Shown in pieces: positions 18,104-26,131 of a DNA stretch of 64,000 bases. How positions within the stretch are numbered: position 1 is the stretch's first letter; each line of letters starts with the position of its first letter. The position numbers and the translations under genes are program-made. The notes beneath the pieces are model-generated. The model searched no databases, had not been told where the DNA came from, and was given only the letters and a program-made list of their open reading frames with translations. The stretch is from contig DATGLS010000048.1 in assembly GCA_035293985.1 (NCBI GenBank), positions 62,001 to 126,000 of the forward strand. Direction: 5' to 3'. This DNA is from JAVDCA01 sp035293985 (GTDB lineage Bacteria; Pseudomonadota; Alphaproteobacteria; Rhizobiales; Xanthobacteraceae).

Positions 18104-18720
18104 TGGCGTACGCGGCATACACGACCACCCGCCGCAACCTCGCTGCTCTTGAGCGAGCTCGCTGGCGCATCATGCTCTCGCCGGCAACGGGCCTGAATTC
18201 GTACGGCCTGCCCTATGCGCTCGATAACGGCGCGTGGTCGGCGTTCGCGACCGGGGCGCCCTGGGACGAGGAAGCCTTTGTCCGCGCGCTGACGACGCAC
18301 GGCGCCGGCGCCGACTTCGTCGCCGTGCCGGATATCGTCGAGGGCGGCGCCGAAAGCCTCGCCCGCTCGTGCGCCTGGTTGCCGCGCGTGCTCGACCGCG
18401 CTCCGCTGGCGCTCATCCCGGTCCAGGACGGGATGACCGAGACCGATATCGCCCCGCTGCTGGCCGAGCGGGTCGGCATCTTCGTCGGCGGATCGACCGG
18501 ATGGAAAGAGCGCTCCATGTCGATGTGGGGCGCGCTCGCGCGAACCCATGGCACGCGCTGCCATGTGGGGCGGGTCAATACGATCCGGCGCATTCGCCTT
18601 TGCGCGGCCGCCGGCGCCACGAGCTTCGACGGCTCGTCAGTCAGTCGCTATGCGATCAACCTCCCAAAGCTCGAGCGGGCGCGCTGGCAACCTGATCTTT
18701 TCGCGGGGGTGCGCCCATGA
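18103..18720 (+). CDS. Small TGT/DpdA-like base-exchange enzyme (205 aa)
   Basis: The protein shows, in order, the landmarks of the tRNA-guanine transglycosylase barrel: D41 in LDNGAW (compare DSGGF in TGT), D77 in VPDIV, Q108-D109 in VQDG, G129-G130 in FVGGST, and D176 in SFDGSS at the position of the catalytic nucleophile. It also has HVGRVNT typical of phage DpdA-type proteins. It lacks the C-terminal zinc site of tRNA TGTs and is about half their length. Phage DpdA enzymes exchange guanine in DNA for 7-deazaguanines such as preQ0, protecting against restriction. No preQ0 synthesis genes are in the window, so precursors would come from the host. It overlaps both neighbours by 1-4 nt. Confidence 0.7.
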   Translation: MAYAAYTTTRRNLAALERARWRIMLSPATGLNSYGLPYALDNGAWSAFATGAPWDEEAFVRALTTHGAGADFVAVPDIVEGGAESLARSCAWLPRVLDRAPLALIPVQDGMTETDIAPLLAERVGIFVGGSTGWKERSMSMWGALARTHGTRCHVGRVNTIRRIRLCAAAGATSFDGSSVSRYAINLPKLERARWQPDLFAGVRP

Positions 18721-21314
18721 CGGACGCCTACCGCACCTTCCTCCAAGCCAAGATCAAGCTCGCCGAGTCGGCCGGCTTCGAGATCGACCCGGCCGAGCTC
18801 AATCCGGCGCTCAAGCCGCATATCCAGGTGGCGACCCAATGGGCTCTTGCCGGCGGCCGCCGCCTGCTCGCCTCCCGCTTCGGCACGCAAAAGACGACGT
18901 GGCACCTCGAAATCGGCCGCCTCACCATGCGCCACACCGGCGAGCCGCACCTGGTCGTGATGCCGCTCGGCGCGCGTCTGTCGTTTTACAACGACGCCGA
19001 GCGCTTCACCGGCGAGCACGCGATCAAGCTCAACTGGGTCACCCGCGATGCCGATATCGATCGCCGCGCGATCAACCTCACCAACGTCGAGCGTGTGCGC
19101 GAGGGCAATATCGACCCGCGGCGCTTCGGCTCAACCACGTTCGATGAGGGCGACATTCTCCGCAACATGTCGACCAAGACCTTCTGGACGTTCACCGAAC
19201 GCGCCAAACAGGTCCGCTATCGGCATGTGGCGACCGCGACCCCAGATCCCCGGGAATACGCAGAGCTGCTCGCGTTCGCGGGCTATCTCGACATCATGGA
19301 CATCGGCCAGGCGCGCACGCGCTTCTTCAGGCGCAACTCGGAGAAGGCGGACAAGCTCACGATCCATCCGCACAAAGAGGCGGAGTTCTGGCTGTGGGTC
19401 GCCTCCTGGGCGCTGTTCATCAACAAGCCGTCCGACGTCGACCCGTCCTTCTCCGATGACGGCTACGTGCTGCCGCCGCTCGACGTGCGCTGGCACGAGG
19501 TGCCGACGGATCATTCCGACGCCGGCGAGGACCCGAACGGGCAGAAGCGGCTGATCAAGGACAGCGCCGCCGGCGTCCAGGGCGCGGCAGCCGAGAAGCG
19601 GAAGAGCCTGCCGGCGCGGATCGCCAAGATGATGGAGCTGCGGGCGGAGTTGCCCGAGGCCCACCGCCTGATCTGGCACGACCTCGAGGACGAGCGCCGG
19701 GCGATCGAGAAGGCGGCGCCGGAGGTGGTGACCGTCTACGGCAGCCAGGAGGTCGACGATCGCGAAGCTGCGATGATGAAATTCCAGGCCGGCGAGACGC
19801 GCGAGCTGGCCGGAAAACCCGTGATGATCGGGTCGGGGCCGAACCTCCAGCATCACTGCTGGTGGTCGATCTATCTGGGCGTCGGCTGGAAGTTCAAGGA
19901 CTTCATCCAATCGGTCCACCGCACGCATCGCTACGGTCAGGCCTTCGAGGGCTTCCCGGCCGATCGGCCGCGCGCGGTGCGGATCGATATCATCCATACC
20001 GAGGCCGAGCGCGAGATCGTGCGGACGCTGCAGGCGAACTGGAGGCGCTACGAGGAACAATCCGCGCGCATGTCGGGCCTGATCCGGGAATATGGGCTGA
20101 CCCAGCTCGCGATCGGCTCGGCGCTCACCCGCACGATGGAGGTCGCGCGCGCGGAGGTGAAGGGCGAGCGCTTCACCGCGGTCAATAACGATTGCATCGA
20201 CGAAGTCGGCCGCATGGCGCAGGACAGCGTCGACCTGATCGTGTCGTCGCTGCCGTTCTCGACGCAGTACGAGTACACGCCGAGCTATCGCGACTTCGGC
20301 CACACGGACGATGACGATCACTTCTTCCGGCAGATGGACTTCCTGACGCCGCAGCTCCTGCGCGTGCTCAAGCCCGGCCGCGTCTGCGCCATCCACGTCA
20401 AGGACCGCATCGTCGAGGGCTCGCGCTCGGGGCTCGGCTTCCAGACCGTCGAGCCGTTCGGGGCGAAGACCATGCTGCATTTCCGCGAGCATGGCTTTGC
20501 CTATCTCGGCACGAAGACGATCGTCACCGACGTCGTGCGCGAGAACAACCAGACCTATCGGCTGGGCTACACCGAGCAATGCAAGGACGGCAGCCGCATG
20601 GGGTTCGGCCTGCCGGAATACCTGCATCTCTTCCGCAAGCCGCAGACGGACCGGAGCCGCGGCTATGCGGACGTGCCGGTGGTGAAGGGCAAGCGCGAGT
20701 TCGATGAGACCGCGCAGGCCTGGGGCCGCGAGGACGGCTATTCGCGCTCGCGCTGGCAGCTCGATGCGGCGGGCTTCACGCGCTCGAGCGGCAACCGCCT
20801 GCTCCTGCCCTCCGAGCTCGCCGCGATGCAGCGCGGCATCTATCGCCGCTACAAGGAGCATTCGCTCGGCGAGGTCTACGACTTCGAGCACCACGTCGCC
20901 TGCGCTGAGGCGCTCGAGGCCGCCGGCAAGCTCCCGGTCGATTACGCGATCATCCCGGTGCATTCGTGGCACCCGGACGTGCTCACCGACGTCGTGCGCA
21001 TGCGGTCGCTCAACACGCTGCAGGTCGCGCGCGGAATGGAGCGGCATCTTTGTCCGCTTCCGCTCGACATCGTCGACCGCGTCATTCGGCAATGCTCGAT
21101 GCCGGGCGAGCTCGTGCTCGACATGTTCGGCGGGCTCGGCACCGTCGCCTATTGCGCGGTGCTGCAGAAGCGGCGGGGCTTCTCGATCGAGCTATCGCCC
21201 GCCTACCACCGCGACGCGGTGCGCCACCTGCAGGATGCCGAACGCCAGGCGTCGGCCGTCACCCTGTTTGATCTCTTGGAAGCGGAGTCGTCGACCGCGC
21301 AGGCGGCCGAATAG
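18717..21314 (+). CDS. SNF2-like helicase/DNA methyltransferase fusion (865 aa)
   Basis: Residues 1-480 look like an SF2/SNF2 module: a P-loop-like GTQKTT with K59, a DEGD motif II at 143-146, and a motif VI-like QSVHRTHRYGQ at about 398-408. Residues 490-850 are a beta-class N4/N6 DNA methyltransferase: catalytic motif SSLPFS at about 508 (an SPPY variant), followed by QYEYTPSYRDFGH, and the S-adenosylmethionine loop LDMFGGLGT at about 800. Motif order IV before I defines the beta class. The product may modify phage DNA while translocating. It overlaps the TGT-like gene by ATGA; target site unknown. Confidence 0.8.
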   Translation: MTDAYRTFLQAKIKLAESAGFEIDPAELNPALKPHIQVATQWALAGGRRLLASRFGTQKTTWHLEIGRLTMRHTGEPHLVVMPLGARLSFYNDAERFTGEHAIKLNWVTRDADIDRRAINLTNVERVREGNIDPRRFGSTTFDEGDILRNMSTKTFWTFTERAKQVRYRHVATATPDPREYAELLAFAGYLDIMDIGQARTRFFRRNSEKADKLTIHPHKEAEFWLWVASWALFINKPSDVDPSFSDDGYVLPPLDVRWHEVPTDHSDAGEDPNGQKRLIKDSAAGVQGAAAEKRKSLPARIAKMMELRAELPEAHRLIWHDLEDERRAIEKAAPEVVTVYGSQEVDDREAAMMKFQAGETRELAGKPVMIGSGPNLQHHCWWSIYLGVGWKFKDFIQSVHRTHRYGQAFEGFPADRPRAVRIDIIHTEAEREIVRTLQANWRRYEEQSARMSGLIREYGLTQLAIGSALTRTMEVARAEVKGERFTAVNNDCIDEVGRMAQDSVDLIVSSLPFSTQYEYTPSYRDFGHTDDDDHFFRQMDFLTPQLLRVLKPGRVCAIHVKDRIVEGSRSGLGFQTVEPFGAKTMLHFREHGFAYLGTKTIVTDVVRENNQTYRLGYTEQCKDGSRMGFGLPEYLHLFRKPQTDRSRGYADVPVVKGKREFDETAQAWGREDGYSRSRWQLDAAGFTRSSGNRLLLPSELAAMQRGIYRRYKEHSLGEVYDFEHHVACAEALEAAGKLPVDYAIIPVHSWHPDVLTDVVRMRSLNTLQVARGMERHLCPLPLDIVDRVIRQCSMPGELVLDMFGGLGTVAYCAVLQKRRGFSIELSPAYHRDAVRHLQDAERQASAVTLFDLLEAESSTAQAAE

Positions 21315-21318
21315 TTGC

Positions 21319-21330
21319 GTCACGCGTGAC
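21319..21330. promoter_or_regulatory. GTCACGCGTGAC palindrome upstream of the HerA-like gene
   Basis: This perfect 12-bp palindrome sits between the methyltransferase stop and the HerA-like start, 24 bp before the ATG. The same 12-mer occurs three more times in the window, all at the far right near the replication gene. It is therefore a candidate binding site for a phage regulator linking early cassette and replication control. Confidence 0.5.
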
Positions 21331-21354
21331 CATTTTCAAACCGCGAGGAACGCG

Positions 21355-23133
21355 ATGAGCAAGCAACCGTTTCCCGACGCCGCCCTTGATGACCGCCTGT
21401 TCTTCGCGGGCACCGCCGGCGCCGGCAAGACCTATAACGCCTCGGGGCGCGTCGAGCGCCTGCTGGCCAAGAAAGCCCGCGTCGTCATCCCCGATCCGCT
21501 CGGCGTGTGGTGGGGGCTGCGGCTCGAGCCGGACGGCAAGACGCCATCCGGCTACGACGTCGTGATCTTCGGCGGCCCGCATGGCGACCTGCCGCTGTCC
21601 GAGCATGCCGGCGCCCTGATCGGCGAGACGGTCGCCGGCATGAAGGAAAGCTGCATCCTCGATCTCTCCGCGCTCGGCACCAAAGCAGCCGAGCGACGCT
21701 TCATGCTCGCGTTCCTGACCGCGCTCTACAAGCACGCCTCGGGCGAGCCGCTGCACGTCGTGTTCGACGAAGCCGACATGTGGGCGCCGCAGAAGATCAT
21801 GGACAAGGAGGGCGACGCCGCCCGCCTCTACGGCATGATGGAGACGATCGTCCGCCGCGGGCGAGTGAAGGGCTTCATCCCGTGGCTGATCAGCCAGCGC
21901 CCCGCGGTGCTCGCCAAGGACGTCCTTTCCCAGGTCGACGGCCTGATCGCGTTCAAGCTCACGTCGAGCCAGGACCGCGACGCGATCGGCGACTGGGTCG
22001 AGGGGCAGGCCGATAAGCAGACCTGGCGCGAGACGTGGGGGATGTTGCCGACCATGGCGCGCGGGCAAGGCGTCGTGTGGATCCCGGGTCGCGGGATCCT
22101 GGAGGTGGTGCAGTTTCCGGCCAAGGGGACGTTCGATAGCTCGAAGACGCCGAGCCGGGGCGAGAAGGCGCACGCGGTCGAGCTGCGGCCGCTCGACCTC
22201 GCCAAGCTGCGCGACCGGCTCGGCAAGGTCGAGGCGGAGACTAAGGCGAACGATCCGAAGGCGCTGCGCGCAGAGATCTCCCGCCTGCAGCGCGAGCTCG
22301 CCGAGAAGCCGACGGCGGTCAAATTTGACCTTGAGGCGATCGATGAAGCCGAGAAGCGCGGCTTCGCCCAGGCCGAGCGCAAGCTGCGGGAGGCGGCCGA
22401 GAAGCAAGTCAAAGCCGCCCATCTCAACATCCTGGGCGTGCTGGCGGAACGGCTCGGTCCGATCCATGAGCTGTTCAAGGAGGAACTCGCCAAGGCGAAG
22501 GCGGAGAGCCGCCGGCTGGAGATCGCGTATGCGCCGGAGCGCACGGCGCCGGCGGCGCGCGCGGTGCCCCGCCCCGCGCCAAGCGCCCCGCCCCGATCGG
22601 CGCCTCGCGCCAAGCCGCCTGCCCCGGCCGGCGACGGCACGTACACCCGCCCGCAAATGAAGGTGCTGGAAAGCCTCGCTATGTGGTTCGCGCTCGGCCA
22701 CGACGCATCCCGCCGCGGGGCGCCGACCCGCGAAATGGTCGCCGCCGTCGCCGGCTATAGCCCGACGTCGGGCGGCTTCAACAACCTGCTCGGCGGCCTC
22801 AACACCATGGGAGCGATCAGCTACCCGCAGCCGGGCTTCGTGCAGCTCGAGGCCTCCGGCATCCCGGTCATGTCCGCCGCGGAGGGTCGCGAGAAGCTGC
22901 TCTCCGTCTTGAGCAACCCGCAGAAGAAGATCATCGGCGCCCTGGTCGACCAGGGCGAGGTCTCGCGCGAGCAGCTCGGCGCCGACACGGACTATTCGCC
23001 TTCGTCCGGAGGCTTCAACAACTTGCTCGGCTCGCTGCGCACCTTGGGGCTGATCGACTATCCGCGGCCGGGGCTGGTGATGATGAGCGCGTGGGCGCAG
23101 GAGCTGTTGAGCGGATGGAGGGCGGCGGCGTGA
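21355..23133 (+). CDS. HerA/FtsK-superfamily ATPase with tandem winged-helix tail (592 aa)
   Basis: The N terminus has a Walker A (GTAGAGKT, K25) and Walker B (LHVVFDEAD, about 135-143), then a conserved ISQRP segment, matching HerA-type ATPases that pump DNA as hexamers. Residues 285-385 form a charged coiled coil, followed by a Pro/Ala linker. The C-terminal 170 residues hold two copies of a winged-helix-like unit, each with YSPxSGGFNNLLGxL and IxYPxPG. HerA proteins normally partner NurA nucleases; none is adjacent. The start is the ATG at 21355 preceded by GAGGAA. A role in phage DNA processing is likely; details are inference. Confidence 0.75.
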   Translation: MSKQPFPDAALDDRLFFAGTAGAGKTYNASGRVERLLAKKARVVIPDPLGVWWGLRLEPDGKTPSGYDVVIFGGPHGDLPLSEHAGALIGETVAGMKESCILDLSALGTKAAERRFMLAFLTALYKHASGEPLHVVFDEADMWAPQKIMDKEGDAARLYGMMETIVRRGRVKGFIPWLISQRPAVLAKDVLSQVDGLIAFKLTSSQDRDAIGDWVEGQADKQTWRETWGMLPTMARGQGVVWIPGRGILEVVQFPAKGTFDSSKTPSRGEKAHAVELRPLDLAKLRDRLGKVEAETKANDPKALRAEISRLQRELAEKPTAVKFDLEAIDEAEKRGFAQAERKLREAAEKQVKAAHLNILGVLAERLGPIHELFKEELAKAKAESRRLEIAYAPERTAPAARAVPRPAPSAPPRSAPRAKPPAPAGDGTYTRPQMKVLESLAMWFALGHDASRRGAPTREMVAAVAGYSPTSGGFNNLLGGLNTMGAISYPQPGFVQLEASGIPVMSAAEGREKLLSVLSNPQKKIIGALVDQGEVSREQLGADTDYSPSSGGFNNLLGSLRTLGLIDYPRPGLVMMSAWAQELLSGWRAAA

Positions 23134-23333
23134 GCTACGACTACGTCATGCGCGCCTACGGCGTGAACCCGCGCGTCGGCGAACGCGTGCGCCACAAGGT
23201 GACCGAACAGGAAGGCACCATCTCGCGCGAGAACCGCAGCCAAAGCCACTACGTCATGGTGCGGTTCGATGGCACGTCGCATCCGCTGCCGTGCCACCCG
23301 ACCGAGCTGGAATATCTGCGGGTGCGCGCATGA
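23130..23333 (+). CDS. Small phage protein (67 aa), beta-rich
   Basis: It starts with GTG overlapping the stop of the HerA-like gene (GTGA). The sequence RVGERVRHKVTEQEGTISRENRSQSHYVMVRFDGTSHPLPCHPTELEY suggests a small SH3-like or KOW-like beta barrel, as found in many phage accessory proteins. No catalytic motif is visible. Its stop overlaps the next start by ATGA. Function unknown. Confidence 0.6.
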   Translation: MSYDYVMRAYGVNPRVGERVRHKVTEQEGTISRENRSQSHYVMVRFDGTSHPLPCHPTELEYLRVRA

Positions 23334-23827
23334 CCGACCTCGCCACCGTCCAATCGATCTACGCCGGCTCCAACGGCGAGGCCACCAAGGCTCTGTATGC
23401 CGAGCTGGAGAAGCTCGGCCCTGCAGGAATCGTCGCGGTCAATCTCTTCCGCGCCTGCAAGTGCTCGGAGCGCGCGAAGCTCTACCGCGGCCGCGGCTAC
23501 AAGAGCGAGGCGTACGGCCGGAAAGACTGGAGCATCGGCAACCTCGCGGCCGAGCTCGAGAAGCACGGCGCCATTCTCGGGCATCGTTGGGGTTGGGGCA
23601 TCGACGACTATCTCCTGCGCGAGGGCGATCCCCATCATCACGTCATCTACATCGACTTGCCGACCGGCCAGGTCTCTTTCCACAACGGCACGCGATACGC
23701 CGGGCCTGATTACGGCGCGCTATGGGATGGGGTAAAGGGCGCATCGGCGGATCGGATATGTCGCTGGGTCGCGCAAGTGGTTGAGCGCGCGGCGGCTAAG
23801 GCGGCCGGTCAAATGGAGCTGCTCTGA
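23330..23827 (+). CDS. Conserved phage protein (165 aa), function unknown
   Basis: The middle part RACKCSERAKLYRGRGYKSEAYGRKDWSIGNLAAELEK followed by LGHRWGWGIDDY and HHHVIYIDLPTGQVSFHNGTRYAGPDYGALWDG is a pattern I associate with conserved phage hypothetical proteins; no activity is known to me. His/Asp residues in DPHHHVIYID could bind metal, but this is speculation. The ATG at 23330 overlaps the preceding stop and the stop at 23827 overlaps the next start. Confidence 0.6.
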   Translation: MTDLATVQSIYAGSNGEATKALYAELEKLGPAGIVAVNLFRACKCSERAKLYRGRGYKSEAYGRKDWSIGNLAAELEKHGAILGHRWGWGIDDYLLREGDPHHHVIYIDLPTGQVSFHNGTRYAGPDYGALWDGVKGASADRICRWVAQVVERAAAKAAGQMELL

Positions 23828-24129
23828 TGCCCCTCTTCATGTGCACGAAGTGCGGCTGCGTCGATAACACGGCGCTCGCCGAATACTGGAACCAAGAAAG
23901 GGATTGGCTCGCCGCGACGGCGAACGCGGTCGCTCGGCCGCGCTTCGAGCCGCAGTGTTCGCAATGCCTCACGAGCCGCTGGCACGGACAATTTCCGCGC
24001 AAGCTCGCGGAGGGTTACGTCAGCGATCAGCGCGGCCGGTACATCTACACGCCAGAGCAGGCCGCGGGATCGGCGTCGCACATGGGACCGTTCAAGCCGG
24101 TGGTGCTGCCGGCGGGAGCATCAGTATGA
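23827..24129 (+). CDS. Zinc-ribbon-like phage protein (100 aa)
   Basis: Two Cys pairs, CTKCG at 6-10 and CSQC near residue 45, form a classic two-knuckle zinc ribbon. Between them is NTALAEYW, and the C-terminal part has SDQRGRYIYTPEQ. Start and stop both overlap neighbouring genes (TGATG and ATGA). A nucleic-acid or protein-binding adaptor is plausible; no family name can be given. Confidence 0.6.
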   Translation: MPLFMCTKCGCVDNTALAEYWNQERDWLAATANAVARPRFEPQCSQCLTSRWHGQFPRKLAEGYVSDQRGRYIYTPEQAAGSASHMGPFKPVVLPAGASV

Positions 24130-24326
24130 CCTCGCGCGATTACCGCGGAGCGCGCATCGATCTCACTTGCGCCGAGCGCAAGGCCTGGGACGCCCTCGCC
24201 CGCTACAAATTCCAGATGTTCGGCTATTGGGCCGCAATCTGGGTGCACCTCAATCGCGTCGGCGGGTTCAAGCGGCCGAACCCGTGGAAGAAGCTGGTAC
24301 ATGCCGCGCGCAAGGAGGCATCATGA
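24126..24326 (+). CDS. Small phage protein (66 aa)
   Basis: A short basic protein with several aromatic residues (ARYKFQMFGYWAAIWVHLNRV) and a basic C terminus (RPNPWKKLVHAARKEAS). The central stretch could be a membrane-active or packing helix. It is kept as a gene because both ends overlap neighbouring genes by ATGA in the same tightly packed array. Function unknown. Confidence 0.5.
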   Translation: MTSRDYRGARIDLTCAERKAWDALARYKFQMFGYWAAIWVHLNRVGGFKRPNPWKKLVHAARKEAS

Positions 24327-24598
24327 GCGATGCACAGCTGATCGGCGCCCTGAAGGCGGCCTGTGTACGGATGTTCGAACATCGGCACGATCTGAAACGC
24401 GCGCAGACGCTGCTGCGCATCTGGCCGGAAGGGTTGGTGCTTGAGTGCAAAATCCCGGCGAGCAAGCCCGAGGACATTGCGGGATCGTCGATGCGAACGG
24501 TGACCTGGGACGAGCTTTCGGGCCTCACGCCCGCGCGGGCGATCGAGATTGTGGACGAGGTGTGCGGGCCGGCGCGGACGCTTCTTCTCGGGCAATGA
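24323..24598 (+). CDS. Small phage protein (91 aa)
   Basis: An alpha/beta protein with LIGALKAACVRMFEHRHDLKRAQTLL and a C-terminal LTPARAIEIVDEVCG helix. No motif is recognised. The start overlaps the previous stop by ATGA; the next gene begins 13 bp after it. It belongs to the early plus-strand cassette. Confidence 0.5.
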   Translation: MSDAQLIGALKAACVRMFEHRHDLKRAQTLLRIWPEGLVLECKIPASKPEDIAGSSMRTVTWDELSGLTPARAIEIVDEVCGPARTLLLGQ

Positions 24599-24611
24599 CG
24601 CAGGGCGGCTG

Positions 24612-25109
24612 ATGCTCACCCGAGAGGACATCTTCGGCCGCAAGATGGTCAATGCCGTCCATATCGATTTCTCGCGGCGCGAGAGCGCCTGGATGGGCGG
24701 CGTCGAGGGCGTGCCGCGCCTCGGCGTCGCCCGCGGCCACGACAAGGCCGGCGCTTTCATGCGCTGGTACGTGGACGAGAAGCCTGTCCGCGACCTCGAT
24801 GCCGCCCTCGCGGTCCTCAACGGGACAATGAGCCTGGAGGAAGCCTTGCCGCCGCCACCGGAAGAGCCGAAGCCCGAGCCCAAGCCGCGCATCTCGATCG
24901 ACCAGCAGATCGAGGAAGTCGAGTACGAGCTGCAGCAGCGCGCGAGCGTCTATCCCCGCCTGGTGCGCAAGGGCAGCCTGGGCAAGGGCGTCGCCGACTA
25001 TCATGTGCGGCGCATGGAGGCGGCGCTGGAGACGCTGCGGTGGTGCCGGGACAATCGCGAGACGATCGCGCAGGCGCACAAGCAGCTGAAGGGGAACGGC
25101 CATGAATGA
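24612..25109 (+). CDS. Phage protein with Pro-rich linker and coiled coil (165 aa)
   Basis: The N-terminal 75 residues form a possible folded domain (IFGRKMVNAVHIDFSRRESAWMGG, HDKAGAFMRWYVDEKP). A PPPPEEPKPEPKP linker follows, then a helical C-terminal region (SIDQQIEEVEYELQQRASVYPRL, HVRRMEAALETLRW) resembling a coiled coil. The start at 24612 is the first ATG after the previous gene; an upstream in-frame start would overlap it extensively. Function unknown. Confidence 0.55.
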   Translation: MLTREDIFGRKMVNAVHIDFSRRESAWMGGVEGVPRLGVARGHDKAGAFMRWYVDEKPVRDLDAALAVLNGTMSLEEALPPPPEEPKPEPKPRISIDQQIEEVEYELQQRASVYPRLVRKGSLGKGVADYHVRRMEAALETLRWCRDNRETIAQAHKQLKGNGHE

Positions 25110-25431
25110 CGCGCTGCACCGCATCCTGACCGGGTCCGGCGTGACGCGCCGGCAGCTTTTCTGGGGCGCGTTCTTCATCGTGCAATGGTGGGTGATGGAC
25201 GCCGTCGGCTTCTATCTCGATCATGTCGCGCCGGCGCTGGCGGCCAAGCCGACCGCGACGCTCCAGTTTTCGACGCCGACGCAAAAGAGCACCGCCGATG
25301 AGGACATTTGGCGCACTCCGAACCCCTTCCCCTTCTACACGCGCGGCCGGATGCTTTGGTGTGATGAGCATTTCCGCTGCAGCCGGATCGGATTTATCTG
25401 GGGTGACGGCACGGTTGTGCGCGATATTTGA
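25102..25431 (+). CDS. Membrane-anchored small phage protein (109 aa)
   Basis: A hydrophobic segment at about 17-35 (RRQLFWGAFFIVQWWVMDAVG) probably anchors the protein in the inner membrane. The rest, about 70 residues with an isolated Cys pair (LWCDEHFRCSRI), would face the periplasm or cytoplasm. The start overlaps the previous gene by 8 nt. Function unknown; superinfection exclusion is one possibility for such proteins in a lysogen. Confidence 0.5.
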   Translation: MNDALHRILTGSGVTRRQLFWGAFFIVQWWVMDAVGFYLDHVAPALAAKPTATLQFSTPTQKSTADEDIWRTPNPFPFYTRGRMLWCDEHFRCSRIGFIWGDGTVVRDI

Positions 25432-25441
25432 GGCTGAGTAG

Positions 25442-25627
25442 ATGGCTGAGGACATCGAAGATTTGGCCGTGTCGATCGCAGCCTATTCGGGCGTGCATTG
25501 GCACGATCTAAACGAAGGCGGCCGAGCGCATTATCGACGGAGCGCCGAATTGCAGATCGCGAGACGCAAAGCGTGGGAGAAAGAATCCCCGTGGGAACCT
25601 CCCAAGATGCCGTTCGCCATCCGGTGA
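25442..25627 (+). CDS. Small phage protein (61 aa)
   Basis: A short soluble protein rich in acidic residues at the N terminus (MAEDIEDLAVSIAAYSG) and Trp/basic residues later (WHDLNE, RRKAWEKESPWEPP). The start lies 10 bp after the preceding stop and continues the direction of the array. No family recognised. Confidence 0.45.
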   Translation: MAEDIEDLAVSIAAYSGVHWHDLNEGGRAHYRRSAELQIARRKAWEKESPWEPPKMPFAIR

Positions 25628-25642
25628 ACGCTTTTTAGAAAC

Positions 25643-25738
25643 ATGTCCCACTATCTCACCCGACGCGGTCGGCGCACCCTCATCCTGATGGCGGTCGCGA
25701 TCTTGGTGGCGCTGGCGCTTTGGCTGGCTCGATCCTAA
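25643..25738 (+). CDS. 31-residue single-span membrane peptide
   Basis: A tiny frame that reads SHYLTRRGRRTL then a hydrophobic segment LMAVAILVALALWLARS. Basic residues before the span follow the positive-inside rule. It lies 15 bp after the 61-aa gene in the same direction and is the last plus-strand gene before the convergent ligase operon. Its small size makes the call tentative. Confidence 0.4.
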   Translation: MSHYLTRRGRRTLILMAVAILVALALWLARS

Positions 25739-25817
25739 ATTCAGCGGGTGAGTACGCGTATCGAGTTCCCGCGGCCGCCACCGCCGCCGCTGCAGAAAAA
25801 ACCACCGGCGCCATCGC

Positions 25818-26129
25818 TCAAGTCCCGCCGGCGGAAGGCCCGGACGATTCCTGCAGCTCGGCCCAAGCAACCCAAGCCTGCCACGAGCTGACCAGGCGCT
25901 CCTGCGCGGCCGCGATCGAGGCCTCGGTGCCGTGCTTGACGCCCGGCGCCTCGGGCGTGTGCGGGCCGGTGAGCGACCACAGATAGAGGCCTGTCTGCGC
26001 GCCGCCGGCGCGGCAGACGCGGCCGATCAGCCAGCCGCCCGAGTAGAGCACCCAGTCCTCGTTGGGATCGGCCTTCGCCGAGAACATGTGTGGCGACTTG
26101 TCGATCGTGCGCAGCCACGTCAGCGCCAC
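25818..26129 (-). CDS. Small conserved protein (103 aa) downstream of the ligase
   Basis: The sequence DWVLYSGGWLIGRV and GLYLWSLTGPHTPEAPGVKHGTEAS is compact and looks like a real folded protein of unknown function, a type seen repeatedly in alphaproteobacterial genomes and phages. The GTG at 26129 starts 2 nt after the stop of the 63-aa gene, which is why it is preferred over upstream starts and over the ATG at 26087. It is the last gene of the three-gene ligase operon. Confidence 0.55.
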   Translation of the reverse strand: MALTWLRTIDKSPHMFSAKADPNEDWVLYSGGWLIGRVCRAGGAQTGLYLWSLTGPHTPEAPGVKHGTEASIAAAQERLVSSWQAWVAWAELQESSGPSAGGT

Positions 26130-26131
26130 GC

